Notes: generated by a model from the sequence alone, not told the origin. A stretch of 64,000 nt of DNA from Lachnospiraceae bacterium UBA7182 (GCA_002491115.1 DKVI01000008.1:1-64000), one strand, 5' to 3'; shown: positions 17,730 to 26,737, counted from the stretch's first letter. Numbers and translations: made by a program.

Positions 17730-17747
17730 GACCTCAGATTCTTCACA

Positions 17748-17793
17748 CAAAAAAACCGCCGCACCTGTGATCTTTCGATCTTCTGTGCGGCGG
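17748..17793 (-). terminator. Terminator after the 27-codon gene
   Basis: Stem CCGCCGCAC/GTGCGGCGG with an inner GATC/GATC pairing, followed on the minus strand by TTTTTTT. It ends the oxidoreductase-isomerase-small gene transcript before the next promoter. Confidence 0.9.
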
Positions 17794-17821
17794 CAGGAAA
17801 AACATATTGCCTTCCTTCTCT

Positions 17822-17905
17822 TCACTGGCGCTCCAATGCGCGGTGTATGGAATTTAAAGCCATAAACTGAGCGTTGACCAGGCCTTTAAACAGTCTTCCA
17901 AACAT
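17822..17905 (-). CDS. Small protein of 27 residues, function unknown
   Basis: A short frame MFGRLFKGLVNAQ... ending ...HRALERQ, preceded by AAGGAAGTG 6 bases before the ATG and followed 28 bases later by a strong terminator. The sequence is amphipathic with basic ends and no clear membrane segment. It lies about 125 bases behind the IolH-like gene at 18031, probably as the last gene of that operon. A different small gene follows the close paralogue of that enzyme at 56.8 kb. I do not recognise the family; it could also be only the 5' part of a leader transcript, but the ribosome site argues for translation. Confidence 0.5.
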   Translation of the reverse strand: MFGRLFKGLVNAQFMALNSIHRALERQ

Positions 17906-18030
17906 TTTTTTCACTTCCTTATCCTTTCATTTTTCATGGGTAGATTATCACCTTCCATGAAAAAAATCCAGATACAAAATGCCGATTTTGTGAAAAAAAT
18001 AACAGGTTTTATTGTGCGATTTTTAAAGGC

Positions 18031-18948
18031 TTATTTTAGCAGTTCCCGCTCGATCCGTTCTCTTGCTTCCGGCGCCTGTTTCTGCATTTTCTCCGGGAAA
18101 CCGAACATGGAGACGCACGCGATATTATCGCCTCCCGCCTTCGGGGCATCCGGCCCAAGCTGCTTATGGGCAAAATCCATCTCGCGCAATGTCTCAAAGA
18201 TGCCGTCAAAATCCACATCTCCCTCACCCATGGCCAGATGCTGGTGGATGGTTACGTCTGATTTACCCCTGGCATTCAGCCATGGCGGATTAGCGATATA
18301 GCGGCAGTCCAGCGTCTGGTTAAAAGTATCCGCAAATAATACATGGGTCAGTTCATCCCCCGCGTACCGCAGCATGGAACGCACATCGCCTTTGCCTTCG
18401 TCATAAAAGAAACCATGGGGCGATGAATATACATATCCCAGATGTTTCGATCGGAAAGATTTTACCATATCGCAGGTCTCATTATTCAGCTCGCAGAAAT
18501 CATAAGGATGAGACTGAATCTCCACTCTTAAGCCTTCTTTTTCAATGATCGGTAGCAGTTCCTCCATCGACTTAAACCACATGCCGTTACAGATCTCCTG
18601 CTGATTCGGATCGCCGGACAGTTCTGTGTTGATGACAGGTACTCCCATATCCACGGCAATTTCTATCATCCTTTTCCAGTTCGCTACAGCGAACTGTCTT
18701 TGTTCTTCTGCAGGGCCGGACCACCGGTATACCACGATAAAAGAAGATATCTCCACACCGGTCTCTCTTAACGCCTGTTTATACTCTTCCTGACACTCTC
18801 TGGAAAAAAGAGGATGCTTGTAAAATGGATTGATCCTGGGGTGAGGCGACTGTTCGATATATTTATATCCCCAGTCAGCCACCTGATGCACCATCCGGTT
18901 GATATCCATCTGCTTTGCCAGCACGTCCACATCAAATGCTATCTTCAT
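18031..18948 (-). CDS. IolH-like sugar isomerase/epimerase (TIM barrel), paralogue 1
   Basis: A 305-residue xylose-isomerase-like TIM-barrel protein. It begins MKIAFDVDVLAKQMDINRM and carries VVYRWSGP, VINTELSGDPNQQEIC, EIQSHPYDFCELNNETCD and HVLFADTFNQ, with the Glu/Asp/His metal ligands of the fold. The pattern resembles IolH of inositol catabolism. A near-identical gene is at 56824-57744 in the inositol cluster. Here it is third in an operon behind an oxidoreductase and another isomerase, all under an AraC-type promoter. The reaction is inferred to be isomerisation or epimerisation of a keto sugar; the substrate is unknown. GGAG is 8 bases before the ATG. Confidence 0.82.
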   Translation of the reverse strand: MKIAFDVDVLAKQMDINRMVHQVADWGYKYIEQSPHPRINPFYKHPLFSRECQEEYKQALRETGVEISSFIVVYRWSGPAEEQRQFAVANWKRMIEIAVDMGVPVINTELSGDPNQQEICNGMWFKSMEELLPIIEKEGLRVEIQSHPYDFCELNNETCDMVKSFRSKHLGYVYSSPHGFFYDEGKGDVRSMLRYAGDELTHVLFADTFNQTLDCRYIANPPWLNARGKSDVTIHQHLAMGEGDVDFDGIFETLREMDFAHKQLGPDAPKAGGDNIACVSMFGFPEKMQKQAPEARERIERELLK

Positions 18949-18958
18949 ATTCTGTCTC

Positions 18959-19897
18959 CTATCTGCTTATGGTCTGTTCCAGCGCATCGACGGAAGTGCG
19001 TACGCCGGCTTCCACCGACATGGTCATATCTTCCATCTCCAAAGACACGTCCCCATGATAACCCATCATACTGAGTACAGAGAAAAATTCTTTCCACCAC
19101 TGAAGGTCCCTGCCGCAGCCAACCGCCACATAGTTCCATACTCTGTCTGCGGATTCCGTTACGGGCTTTGGCTCGAGAAGACCGTTTACATCCGCCATCC
19201 CGCGCTCAATGCGGGCATCTTTTCCATGTACATGGAAAATACAGCCTTTCAGCGCCCTTGCCGCAGCGATGGGGTCGGCGCCCAGGATCATCATATGAGA
19301 CGGGTCCAGGTTGATACCGATCATCGGGTCGGTCGCATTACGCAGTTTCAGCATGGTTTCCGCAGACCATACCATTGTACCCGGGAATTCTTCGATCGCG
19401 ATCTGCTCCACGCCGCATTTTTTACAGTACCCGGCATATTCTTTCCAGAACGCGATGGTGACTTTCCACTGGTATTCATAGGCCGGCGCCATAAAATCCG
19501 GCCAGGATATGGTGGAAGTGATCCAGTTCGGAGTCGTGTCTGTCTCGCTGCCTGCCGGAAGCCCTGCCATGGCTACGATCTTTTTTACGCCCAGTTTTCC
19601 TGCCAGTTCCGCGCAGGCGTACATGGATTCTTTATATTCTCTGCCTGTCTCCGACGGCCAGAGCGGATTACAGGAAGTGTTCAGAGCGGATATACGCATA
19701 CCCCTTTTACTGAGTTCTTCCTGAAAATCCTTCAGTTTCTGAGGGTCCGCCAGTAATTCTGCCGTGTTGCAGTGCTTACGCGCGCCCCAGCCTCCCGCTG
19801 TCATCTCCACCGCGTCGATGCCAAGAGATTTTACTTTATCCAGCATTTCCGTATACGATAAATCCGCAAATACATCTGTACAAATAGCTAATTGCAT
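18959..19897 (-). CDS. Sugar phosphate isomerase/epimerase
   Basis: A 312-residue TIM-barrel protein of the AP-endonuclease-2/xylose-isomerase superfamily. Metal-binding positions can be followed: the glutamate in IAIEEFPG, the aspartate-histidine in NLDPSHMM, the histidine in FHVHGKDA and the glutamate in VSLEMEDM. Family members isomerise or epimerise keto sugars and related polyols. It sits 10 bases upstream of the IolH-like gene and 27 bases after the oxidoreductase gene, so the three are co-transcribed. AGGAGG precedes the ATG. The exact substrate is not readable. Confidence 0.85.
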   Translation of the reverse strand: MQLAICTDVFADLSYTEMLDKVKSLGIDAVEMTAGGWGARKHCNTAELLADPQKLKDFQEELSKRGMRISALNTSCNPLWPSETGREYKESMYACAELAGKLGVKKIVAMAGLPAGSETDTTPNWITSTISWPDFMAPAYEYQWKVTIAFWKEYAGYCKKCGVEQIAIEEFPGTMVWSAETMLKLRNATDPMIGINLDPSHMMILGADPIAAARALKGCIFHVHGKDARIERGMADVNGLLEPKPVTESADRVWNYVAVGCGRDLQWWKEFFSVLSMMGYHGDVSLEMEDMTMSVEAGVRTSVDALEQTISR

Positions 19898-19924
19898 CTC
19901 TTTGTTCCTCCTACCCGTTGCTGA

Positions 19925-21103
19925 TTATGCAAAGTCAACCCATACGCCGCCCTGGTCTGCGGATTTTGCGCAGGCGCTGATCCAGCGGATTCCGTCGATT
20001 CCGTGCTGCAGGTCCGGGTATACCATATTTTTAAGCTTCTCCTCGTCGCCTCTGTTTTTAGCGTCAATCGCCGCCGCGAATTTCAGATAAATATTCGCCC
20101 AGGATTCGCTTAAACCTTCAATGTGGGTCGCGCCCAGGCTCTCATCCGCGTTGCACTCGTCGCACAGATAATCATTCGCGCGCACCATGGTCTGCGCCGG
20201 TTTCCCCTGCTCCTGATAGTAAAGAAGGTTCGGGTTTGCATCATGCCACTCGAGGGAAGCTTTGGAACCTACGATACGAATCACCTGTGTGTCGATTGTG
20301 CCTGCGTCCACGCAGGAAGTCCACATACGTCCCACAGCGCCGCCTTCGTAACGGATCAGCACATACGCGTTGTCTTCCAATGGATAACGGGAACCGACGA
20401 ATGCCTGGCGGTCGCAGAGTACCTGTTTTACTTTCATATCGTTGGTCGCCAATTGAGATTCATAAAAGGTGTGTGTGGACAGATCTCCCAGGACAAAAGA
20501 TTTTCCTACTTTAGTCGGGTCCACACGCCACTTCTGTCCTTCGGACTGAACGTCTCCTTTGGGATCGCATCCGTAGCCATGGGTATATTTTAAATCAACC
20601 ATATGAATCTTTCCGAGCATACCTTCTTTGACCATATGACGCATCTGCAAAAGAAGCTGAGAACCGGAAAATCCATAGGTAACACATACAAGCTTTCCTT
20701 TTTCTTCGGCAAGTTTCTGCATCTCCAGCCCCTGCTCCACCTCGAAAAACAAAGGTTTCTCACAAATGACATGCAGTCCTGCTTCCAGCGCTGCTTTTAC
20801 TACTTCATAATGCTGAAAATTCGGAGTTGCAATATCCACCACTTCCACGCCGTCCGGAAGTTTTGCTTCTTCTTCAAACATGGTCTTATAGTCCGGATAC
20901 AGACGCTTCGGGTCCATTCCAAGGTTCTTTCCAAAATCGATGCAGCGTTCATAATCCAGGTCAAATGCACCGCAAACCATTTGAAATGCGGTATTATCCC
21001 TGAGCGCGCCAAGACGGTGCTTATATCCTACATTGCTGGTACGTCCTCCGCCTACCATTCCCCAACGAAGCGGTCTGTCAATTATTTTTTCTCCAATATG
21101 CAT
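19925..21103 (-). CDS. Gfo/Idh/MocA-family oxidoreductase
   Basis: A 392-residue NAD(P)-dependent sugar dehydrogenase. The Rossmann motif is WGMVGGGRTSNVG near the start, the conserved CEKPLFFE carries the catalytic lysine, and the C-terminal domain includes DLKYTHGYG and LGDLSTHTFYESQ. The family oxidises ring or chain hydroxyls of sugars and inositols. It is the first gene of an operon with two isomerases and a 27-codon gene. I start at 21103 because AAGGAG is 8 bases upstream; the longer frame adds MKKLKGEKI, which encodes that ribosome site. The promoter at 21174 carries an AraC-type direct repeat. Confidence 0.87.
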   Translation of the reverse strand: MHIGEKIIDRPLRWGMVGGGRTSNVGYKHRLGALRDNTAFQMVCGAFDLDYERCIDFGKNLGMDPKRLYPDYKTMFEEEAKLPDGVEVVDIATPNFQHYEVVKAALEAGLHVICEKPLFFEVEQGLEMQKLAEEKGKLVCVTYGFSGSQLLLQMRHMVKEGMLGKIHMVDLKYTHGYGCDPKGDVQSEGQKWRVDPTKVGKSFVLGDLSTHTFYESQLATNDMKVKQVLCDRQAFVGSRYPLEDNAYVLIRYEGGAVGRMWTSCVDAGTIDTQVIRIVGSKASLEWHDANPNLLYYQEQGKPAQTMVRANDYLCDECNADESLGATHIEGLSESWANIYLKFAAAIDAKNRGDEEKLKNMVYPDLQHGIDGIRWISACAKSADQGGVWVDFA

Positions 21104-21173
21104 GATCTTTTCTCCTTTTAACTTTTTCATGATCGCAGCTGCTCTGTGTATTGATTTCGTTTTATGTACCCTG

Positions 21174-21241
21174 ATTATATATTTTTTAAAGCTTGAGAGA
21201 AATAGCGAGTCTTGCCTAAAAGTTCATTGTTCTTGCTTTTA
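21174..21241 (-). promoter_or_regulatory. Promoter of the oxidoreductase-isomerase operon with 21-bp direct repeat
   Basis: Minus strand: GCAAGA, 15 bases, GCAAGA (box 21241-21210), 30 bases, TATAAT (21179-21174). It matches the box at 17698-17729 at nearly every base and with the same distance to the -10. It lies in the divergent space in front of the AraC gene at 21403, the most likely activator. Confidence 0.7.
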
Positions 21242-21402
21242 TAAAAGGATTTTGCCGCCTGCCTTTTTCTTCTTTTTTACGTCTTTGGCAGATGTATACA
21301 AAAAACAGGATAAAATTTTGTGTTTTTCGACTATTTCCACACCCGCGTTTTCATATTATAGTTAAAATACAAATTGTTTTAGCTGTTAATGGGAGGGATT
21401 TT

Positions 21403-22260
21403 ATGAAACCTGTCGATATCGGCGTATTGTCGAAATCTGTGTGTTTCAACTTTACGCCGCCGGAACTGGCAAAGAAGCTGTATTTCTACCATACATGGTG
21501 CGGGCATTATTATTGTACAAAAAATTATTTTATGAAGCGGGATTCTTTTCCTCCCCTGCTGGTTGTGTATGTGCGGGAGGGAATGTTCCATTTTGAATAT
21601 CGGGATATGGTTTTTGATGCAGAGAAAGGAGACGTGGTCCTGTTAGATTGTTCAGAACCTCACTATTACCGCGCCTATGACGGGCTGGAATTTTTATATA
21701 TGCATTTTGACGGTTCTAATTCCCATGAAATCTGCCAGCACATACTGGCTCTGAACGGCCCTTTGATCCGTCACGAGAACAATGTGATGATCGGGAATCT
21801 GCTGTACAATATGGTAAGGTTCTATCAGGAGGACGGAGTCGAAACGATGTTTCAGAGTTCCATGCGCATCTATCATGTTTTTGAATATCTGCTGGCACCG
21901 GACAGGCAGCAGTACGAAAAAAGCAATCCGGTGGATCAGGCCATCCGCTATATCCGCGCCCATATGGCGGAAGAGATCTCCCTGGAAGGCCTGGCAAATG
22001 AAGTGAATTTAAGTACTTATTATTTCGCCCACTGTTTTAAGGAGCAGACGGGCTTCTCCCCTATGGAGTTTGTCATCAATACCCGGATCAGCCAGGCAAA
22101 AAATCTGCTGGTCCTCACTACAAAGTCTGTTGCCGAGATCGCCTACGAGGTAGGATATGCCTCCGCCAGCAGCCTGAACAATATATTTACCAAAAAAGAA
22201 GGGATGCCTCCCGGCCAGTACCGGCGTATGTTCCAGGCCGGCAGGGAAGATCCCGTATAA
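21403..22260 (+). CDS. AraC-family transcriptional activator
   Basis: A 285-residue regulator with a cupin N-terminus (VVYVREGMFHFEYRDM, KGDVVLLDCSEPHYYRAYDG) and a C-terminal pair of helix-turn-helix motifs (ISLEGLANEVNLSTYYFAHCFKEQTGFSP and KSVAEIAEYEVG-like VAEIAYEVGYASASSLNNIF). It is divergent from the oxidoreductase/isomerase operon and is the best candidate to bind the direct repeats at 21210-21241 and 17698-17729. GGGAGG lies 6 bases before the ATG at 21403; the frame extends to 21292 but without a ribosome site. The likely inducer is the sugar or polyol taken up by the sodium symporter. Confidence 0.88.
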   Translation: MKPVDIGVLSKSVCFNFTPPELAKKLYFYHTWCGHYYCTKNYFMKRDSFPPLLVVYVREGMFHFEYRDMVFDAEKGDVVLLDCSEPHYYRAYDGLEFLYMHFDGSNSHEICQHILALNGPLIRHENNVMIGNLLYNMVRFYQEDGVETMFQSSMRIYHVFEYLLAPDRQQYEKSNPVDQAIRYIRAHMAEEISLEGLANEVNLSTYYFAHCFKEQTGFSPMEFVINTRISQAKNLLVLTTKSVAEIAYEVGYASASSLNNIFTKKEGMPPGQYRRMFQAGREDPV

Positions 22261-22273
22261 GAAATCAGTATGA

Positions 22274-23296
22274 TTACAGACTGTATCTGGTCTTAATATT
22301 TATATCTGTATACCGGAATTCCTGCTCCGGCAGTTTTCCTTTTTGCAGCATATCCGCCAGGATAAAGGGCGGCTCGTACCCCTGTACATACCCTTCCTGG
22401 TCGATCAGGAAATCCGCCACACAGTCTTTCAGCACCTTCCGGTTATTGGGTGTCAGATCATAAATAATAGTATAGGGCCTGCGTTCCAGTTTCAGCTTTT
22501 CGTAGGCCTTCGCAATTCCTTTCTGCCCGCCGGAAGCCACAAAGACCCCGTTGATTCCGGGTACGGTCAGCATCATATTGGTGATGATCTTCTCCACCTC
22601 GTCGGCATCGTCAAAACTTCCCTGCACACCCGCCAGCTCAAGCCCCGGATAAGAATTTTTTATCTCGTCAATGAAGCTGTCCACCCGGGTATTACTGACA
22701 TTGTTGGTAAAATATCCCGTGATCACAAGTATCTTTCCATACCCCCCAGTCAGCATTCCCATCAGTCCTGCCGCGGTTCTGCCGCTTTTGCGGTTATCCA
22801 TCCCCACATAGCAGCTCCTTTTGGTTCCGACTATGTCCGAATTGAATGTCACCACCGGAATCTTCTTTTCTTCGGTCAGCCAGTTTAATTTCATGCGTAC
22901 GCCTTCGCAGTCCACCGGCATGACTGCCAGCGCATGTATCCCTTCTTTTACCAGGGCGTCTATGGCTGAAAGCTGTTCCTCTTCATCCACCGAAAAGCCC
23001 TCTTTTACAAGCAGTTCAATCCCCCGGTCCTTAAGTTCTTCTCTGGCTTTTTGGATGCCGCGGTTTACTTCCAGCATAAAAGAAGATTTTGCCAGCTGCG
23101 TAACAATACCGATCTTAAGTTTTTTTCTTGAGGCAGTCCTCCTTCTGTTTTTAGGAACATACCCCATCTCTTTTGCGATCTTTTTTACTTTTTCTTCCAC
23201 CTCCGGGCTGATTCTCCCTCTGTCGTTCAGCGCGCGGTCCACCGTCCCCCGGGACACGCCTGCCGCCTCCGCAATCTGTTGTATGGTTACTGCCAT
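22274..23296 (-). CDS. LacI-family transcriptional regulator
   Basis: A 340-residue LacI/GalR protein. The DNA-binding head is TIQQIAEAAGVSRGTVDRALNDRGRISPEV, with a hinge near residue 50. The remainder is a periplasmic-binding-protein-like sensor (KIGIVTQLAKSSFMLEVNRGI) that resembles ribose/inositol-type binding proteins. A paralogue is at 54386-55411. It converges on the AraC gene from the other side, leaving 13 bases between them, and lies 23 bases behind the AAA-ATPase gene. Its own operator was not found; the GCGTTC palindromes in the inositol cluster fit the paralogue better by position. Confidence 0.88.
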   Translation of the reverse strand: MAVTIQQIAEAAGVSRGTVDRALNDRGRISPEVEEKVKKIAKEMGYVPKNRRRTASRKKLKIGIVTQLAKSSFMLEVNRGIQKAREELKDRGIELLVKEGFSVDEEEQLSAIDALVKEGIHALAVMPVDCEGVRMKLNWLTEEKKIPVVTFNSDIVGTKRSCYVGMDNRKSGRTAAGLMGMLTGGYGKILVITGYFTNNVSNTRVDSFIDEIKNSYPGLELAGVQGSFDDADEVEKIITNMMLTVPGINGVFVASGGQKGIAKAYEKLKLERRPYTIIYDLTPNNRKVLKDCVADFLIDQEGYVQGYEPPFILADMLQKGKLPEQEFRYTDINIKTRYSL

Positions 23297-23319
23297 TTTC
23301 TCCCTTCCCCCTCCTGAAA

Positions 23320-24879
23320 CTATACGACTGCCTCAATAATCGTTTTTCCATGAATCCGTATTTTCTGAACTCCAACCTTTTTATTCTTATTAAAATTAAA
23401 GCTGATCATATAGCCGGTCGTAAGGTGATAACTGTCCAGATAAGCGGTCAATTGCTCCTCTCCGCGCTTATTGTACTCATTTCCGCGCCATATTTTAAGC
23501 TCACAGATATATTGTCTGCCCAGGTAATCAATGATCACATCTGTCCTTCCCATATCTCTGGTCCGTGCTTCTATATAGAAATTTCCAACTCCATTAATAA
23601 TAGGCTTTAGATAAAGCAGGAAAAAACGTCGTCCATTTTCTTCCAGAAACGATATGTCTTCACCTGCATAAATGTCAGTAAACGTTTCTGTAAACCGTTC
23701 CAAAACCCGTTCCATGTCAAGCTCTCCATCATGAACAAACTGATTTTTATCAAGAGCGCCGGCTTTGTACATCTTGCTGTCAAGGAGTTCTTCAGACATA
23801 AACAGGTTATAAAGCCTTGTTTCAAAAATCCGATTGGATATAACGATCACATTCTGCTCATTTTTTAAAAATCCAGACATCACCCCGACGCTAATCGCCT
23901 GTGTATCCGGATTATAGGGTATTTTATCACCGTGAAACAATACAGCATACAATGTTCTTTTCAACTGGGGAAAATCGTCCAGCTTCTTTACCATATCATC
24001 AAACAATATATTATTTTCCGTCAACAATTCCTTGACGGCTTCCAACACTCCCTCTTTTGTCCACACAGGAGAAACATGCTCATCTATAATTTTACATATG
24101 CGGGAGACAAGGAACGGATAGCCGGACGTATAATCATAGATCAGTTCAGACATTCGGGAAATATCCATCCCGGTCCGGTGATCCTGCTCATATTCTTTTA
24201 ACATTCCCACAATATCTGACGGTTGAAAACTCATATCAACGGAAAAATCAGATGCGATATTCCAGGGACTGTTATACTGGTGCTGGCAATCGGAACGAAT
24301 CTTTAGTTTTAAATTCTTAATATTGTAAACTCCTGCCAGAATAACCGACTGAAATGTGGGCTGTTCCTCTTTTATAAGGTATTTACTGCGAAGCATACCA
24401 AGAAAAGAAAGAAAGACTTCATGATCGCTTGCCTGGTCTACTTCGTCAATGATTAAAACAACCGGCCTGTCGGCTTTGCTGCACAGTTCTGATACCACAT
24501 CCGCCAGTTCAAGCATATCAATCTCCATATGCCGCAGGCCGCTTATTTCTTCGACCAGTTCAGAAGGAATCCCCGCCACGGCATGATAGCGAACCTCTCT
24601 GTAAAAAAGCCTGCACAGACTTTGACAGAAAGATATTTCGGAGGAATACGCATTCATCCCTATTCCCTCAAAACTGATGGAGAATACAGAGTATTGGGCA
24701 GACAGCCTGTCCTTAAGCAGGCGGAGTGTAGTTGTCTTTCCATACTGACGCGCGCGATTGATCGTAAAATAGTCGCCATGGTCAACCATTTTTTTGATCT
24801 CACGCAGACGATTGTCAATATTCACCATATAATGTTTATCCGGCCTGCAAAGACCTGTTGTATTAAAAATCTTCCCCAT
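23320..24879 (-). CDS. AAA-family ATPase with PD-(D/E)XK nuclease-like domain, second copy
   Basis: A 519-residue relative of the gene at 2646-4253, with the same order of motifs: RARQYGKTTTLRLL (Walker A, about residues 39-52), PVVLIIDEVD (Walker B), DYTSGYPFLV, and the C-terminal GRTDVIIDYLGRQYICELKIWRG nuclease-like signature. The shared FNTTGLCRPDKHYMV opening shows close kinship, but the copies have diverged throughout, so this is not a recent duplication. It sits between an AEC transporter and a LacI gene with short gaps. The biological role is not known for this family. Confidence 0.8.
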   Translation of the reverse strand: MGKIFNTTGLCRPDKHYMVNIDNRLREIKKMVDHGDYFTINRARQYGKTTTLRLLKDRLSAQYSVFSISFEGIGMNAYSSEISFCQSLCRLFYREVRYHAVAGIPSELVEEISGLRHMEIDMLELADVVSELCSKADRPVVLIIDEVDQASDHEVFLSFLGMLRSKYLIKEEQPTFQSVILAGVYNIKNLKLKIRSDCQHQYNSPWNIASDFSVDMSFQPSDIVGMLKEYEQDHRTGMDISRMSELIYDYTSGYPFLVSRICKIIDEHVSPVWTKEGVLEAVKELLTENNILFDDMVKKLDDFPQLKRTLYAVLFHGDKIPYNPDTQAISVGVMSGFLKNEQNVIVISNRIFETRLYNLFMSEELLDSKMYKAGALDKNQFVHDGELDMERVLERFTETFTDIYAGEDISFLEENGRRFFLLYLKPIINGVGNFYIEARTRDMGRTDVIIDYLGRQYICELKIWRGNEYNKRGEEQLTAYLDSYHLTTGYMISFNFNKNKKVGVQKIRIHGKTIIEAVV

Positions 24880-24931
24880 CGTCTCCCCTTCCTTGTTATT
24901 TATTGTTTAAGCCGCTGCCTCCCACAGCGCC

Positions 24932-25864
24932 TTATAAAATCACCCAAAGCACCGCGGGCATAGTCACCAGGCTGATCAGCGTCGTAAAGATCAGGCATTG
25001 CGCGGCATACCGCTCTTCGATTCCAAAACTTTTAATGATGGTCGGCATCGAGGCCATGGGAGGTGTCGCCAGGATAATCGTAAGCAGTATGATATCCTGC
25101 CCGTCAAAAAGGCCCATATGTTTTGCTGCCAGGCCAAACAGAAGCGGGAACAATCCCATACGGACGAACACCGTATAAAGAATCGGCTTTAAATAATCTA
25201 AAAATGTCCTGTTTAAATCCGCCAGCGTGCTTCCTAAAAAGAGCATTCCCATATATTTTGCCATCTCTCCGACCTGGTACAGAGAATCCCACACCACATT
25301 CCCTGTAAGATCCACTTTCAGAGCCGCAAGCAGAAGTCCCAGCAGCACGCACACAATCTGGGGATTGATCATCTTCTTCCACCAGAGAACATTCTGCCCT
25401 TTCGCGTGCTGATTCAGCACATAGGCTTTGTGGGTCCAGGTAGTGAAATTGTCAAACGCGCTGTACAGCGCCATGACCAGCGTGCCATAGGCCCCGTACA
25501 TGGCGCTGGCGATGGGCAGACCGATAAATCCCGCGCAGGTCGTCGTAATCACAGCCATATTGGAGACGGCCATCTCCCCCTCCATATGAAACAGACGGCA
25601 GGAGATCATGGACAAAAGATTCATAATCACATAAAATACGGCAAACACGCCAAAAAGCAAAAAGACCTTGCCCGCATCCGCAGCGCTCCCAAGTCCCGGC
25701 AGTGTGGTCAGCATAAAAAGAGGAAGCAGCACCTTTACCGTAAATACAGTCATGGCGTCAAACACATTTTTATCCGCCAGCTTCGTTTTCCGCGCCAGAA
25801 ACCCCACCGCCAACATAACCGCAAATATACTGATCTGAGTCCATAAAATCGTGATCTGTTCCAT
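24932..25864 (-). CDS. AEC-family transporter (auxin efflux carrier type)
   Basis: A 310-residue membrane protein with about 10 hydrophobic segments of the AEC family (malonate, malate or amino-acid permease-like). Marks include VGFLARKTKL after TM1, FTVKVLLPLFMLTTLPG, and the C-terminal ATPPMASMPTIIKSFG loop before the last segments. Bacterial members move organic acids; the substrate here is unknown. The start at 25864 is chosen because AAGGAG lies 9 bases before it; the open frame extends to the -35 region, which cannot be translated. It is probably the first gene before the AAA-ATPase gene. The promoter is at 25905. Confidence 0.82.
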   Translation of the reverse strand: MEQITILWTQISIFAVMLAVGFLARKTKLADKNVFDAMTVFTVKVLLPLFMLTTLPGLGSAADAGKVFLLFGVFAVFYVIMNLLSMISCRLFHMEGEMAVSNMAVITTTCAGFIGLPIASAMYGAYGTLVMALYSAFDNFTTWTHKAYVLNQHAKGQNVLWWKKMINPQIVCVLLGLLLAALKVDLTGNVVWDSLYQVGEMAKYMGMLFLGSTLADLNRTFLDYLKPILYTVFVRMGLFPLLFGLAAKHMGLFDGQDIILLTIILATPPMASMPTIIKSFGIEERYAAQCLIFTTLISLVTMPAVLWVIL

Positions 25865-25904
25865 CGCGCCCTTCTCCTTCGTCTTCACAAATAATCGTGT
25901 ATCC

Positions 25905-25933
25905 ATTATAATATGCCCCCCGGTTTTATTCAA
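25905..25933 (-). promoter_or_regulatory. Strong promoter of the AEC transporter
   Basis: Minus strand TTGAAT (25933-25928), 17 bases, TATAAT (25910-25905). The next bases, GGATACAC, and much of the spacer (GCATAT before the -10) recur at the promoter of the third AAA-ATPase (59617-59645). Confidence 0.7.
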
Positions 25934-26102
25934 TCTGAAATTTATTGTGGAAAAGGAAAACGCAGTTTGACTCCAATGTCAAAGATGTACCTTTGCAAAC
26001 CTGAAAGTACACAAAAAATAATAGTAGTTAATTTACACAGAAAATGATACAATAGACAGAAAGCACCGAATAATCGCTCAAATCCTGGAAAGGACAACAC
26101 CT

Positions 26103-26339
26103 ATGTCAACATTAGAAAAAACAATCAATCTGCTAAATGCCCTGCCGGAAAACCAGATAGAAACGATCTATAGTTTTGTACAGTTCCTCAGCTCACAGCA
26201 GACAGGTAAAAAACCTGAGGAAGCGGAAAATCTGGATGATATTTTTAAAAATATTGTGGGCGCCGTGCCTGACTCAGGGAAATCTCTCGAAGAATACAGA
26301 GAGGAAAGGATACGAGAAAGATATGAAACTGTTAATTGA
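26103..26339 (+). CDS. Antitoxin-like protein of a PIN-type pair
   Basis: A 78-residue acidic protein. NALPENQIETIYSFVQFL forms a helix typical of short antitoxins that sit before PIN toxins, and the tail KSLEEYREERIRERYE is highly charged. Its end overlaps the start of a PIN-domain reading frame (ATG at 26323) as in intact pairs. The toxin is broken, so the antitoxin is probably an orphan. AAAGG lies about 9 bases before the ATG. Confidence 0.65.
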   Translation: MSTLEKTINLLNALPENQIETIYSFVQFLSSQQTGKKPEEAENLDDIFKNIVGAVPDSGKSLEEYREERIRERYETVN

Positions 26340-26662
26340 TACTAATGTAATTCCTGGATGTGTGGTGCAATATATAACAGGTAAAGACAACAAAACTTAT
26401 TATATATAAAAACCCCCTGACCTTGCCTGCTGTCAGAGGATTTCTTCATAAGCTGTTCCATATGATGTGCCTGGACGAAGCACAAAAATAGGCAAAGTCT
26501 GTTGGGTATAATGAAAACGATGTTAATGGAAATTATCGAACCTGTTACTCATGTTGAAATATGTCGAGACCCTGACGATAACAACTTCTGGAATGTGCAA
26601 AAGATTCTTATGTCTTATATATTGTCAGCGGAGATAAGGATCTTTATAAAATTGAAAATTAG
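26323..26662 (+). pseudogene. Broken PIN-domain toxin (VapC-like, COG1569 type)
   Basis: The start MKLLIDTNVI is the first acidic strand of a PIN domain, but it runs into a stop within 30 codons. The end of the same domain is found downstream: VTHVEICRDPDDNNFWN in one frame and AKDSYVLYIVSGDKDLYKIEN plus a stop in another, ending at 26662. The middle is missing and about 170 unrelated bases, including a hairpin-like CCCCTGAC...GTCAGAGG, lie between. The deletion and at least one frameshift make it inactive. Confidence 0.75.
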
Positions 26663-26705
26663 AGAATACTTTTCTCAACAAAGAGAAAGGATATTCTCTA
26701 ATTTT
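26656..26705. terminator. Bidirectional terminator between the broken toxin and the LysR gene
   Basis: Long stem AAATTAGAGAATA...TATTCTCTAATTT with an inner TTTCTC/GAGAAA pairing and A/T runs on both sides. Confidence 0.85.
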
Positions 26706-26737
26706 TAAATTTTCGATAAACAACCGGTCATCTTTTT

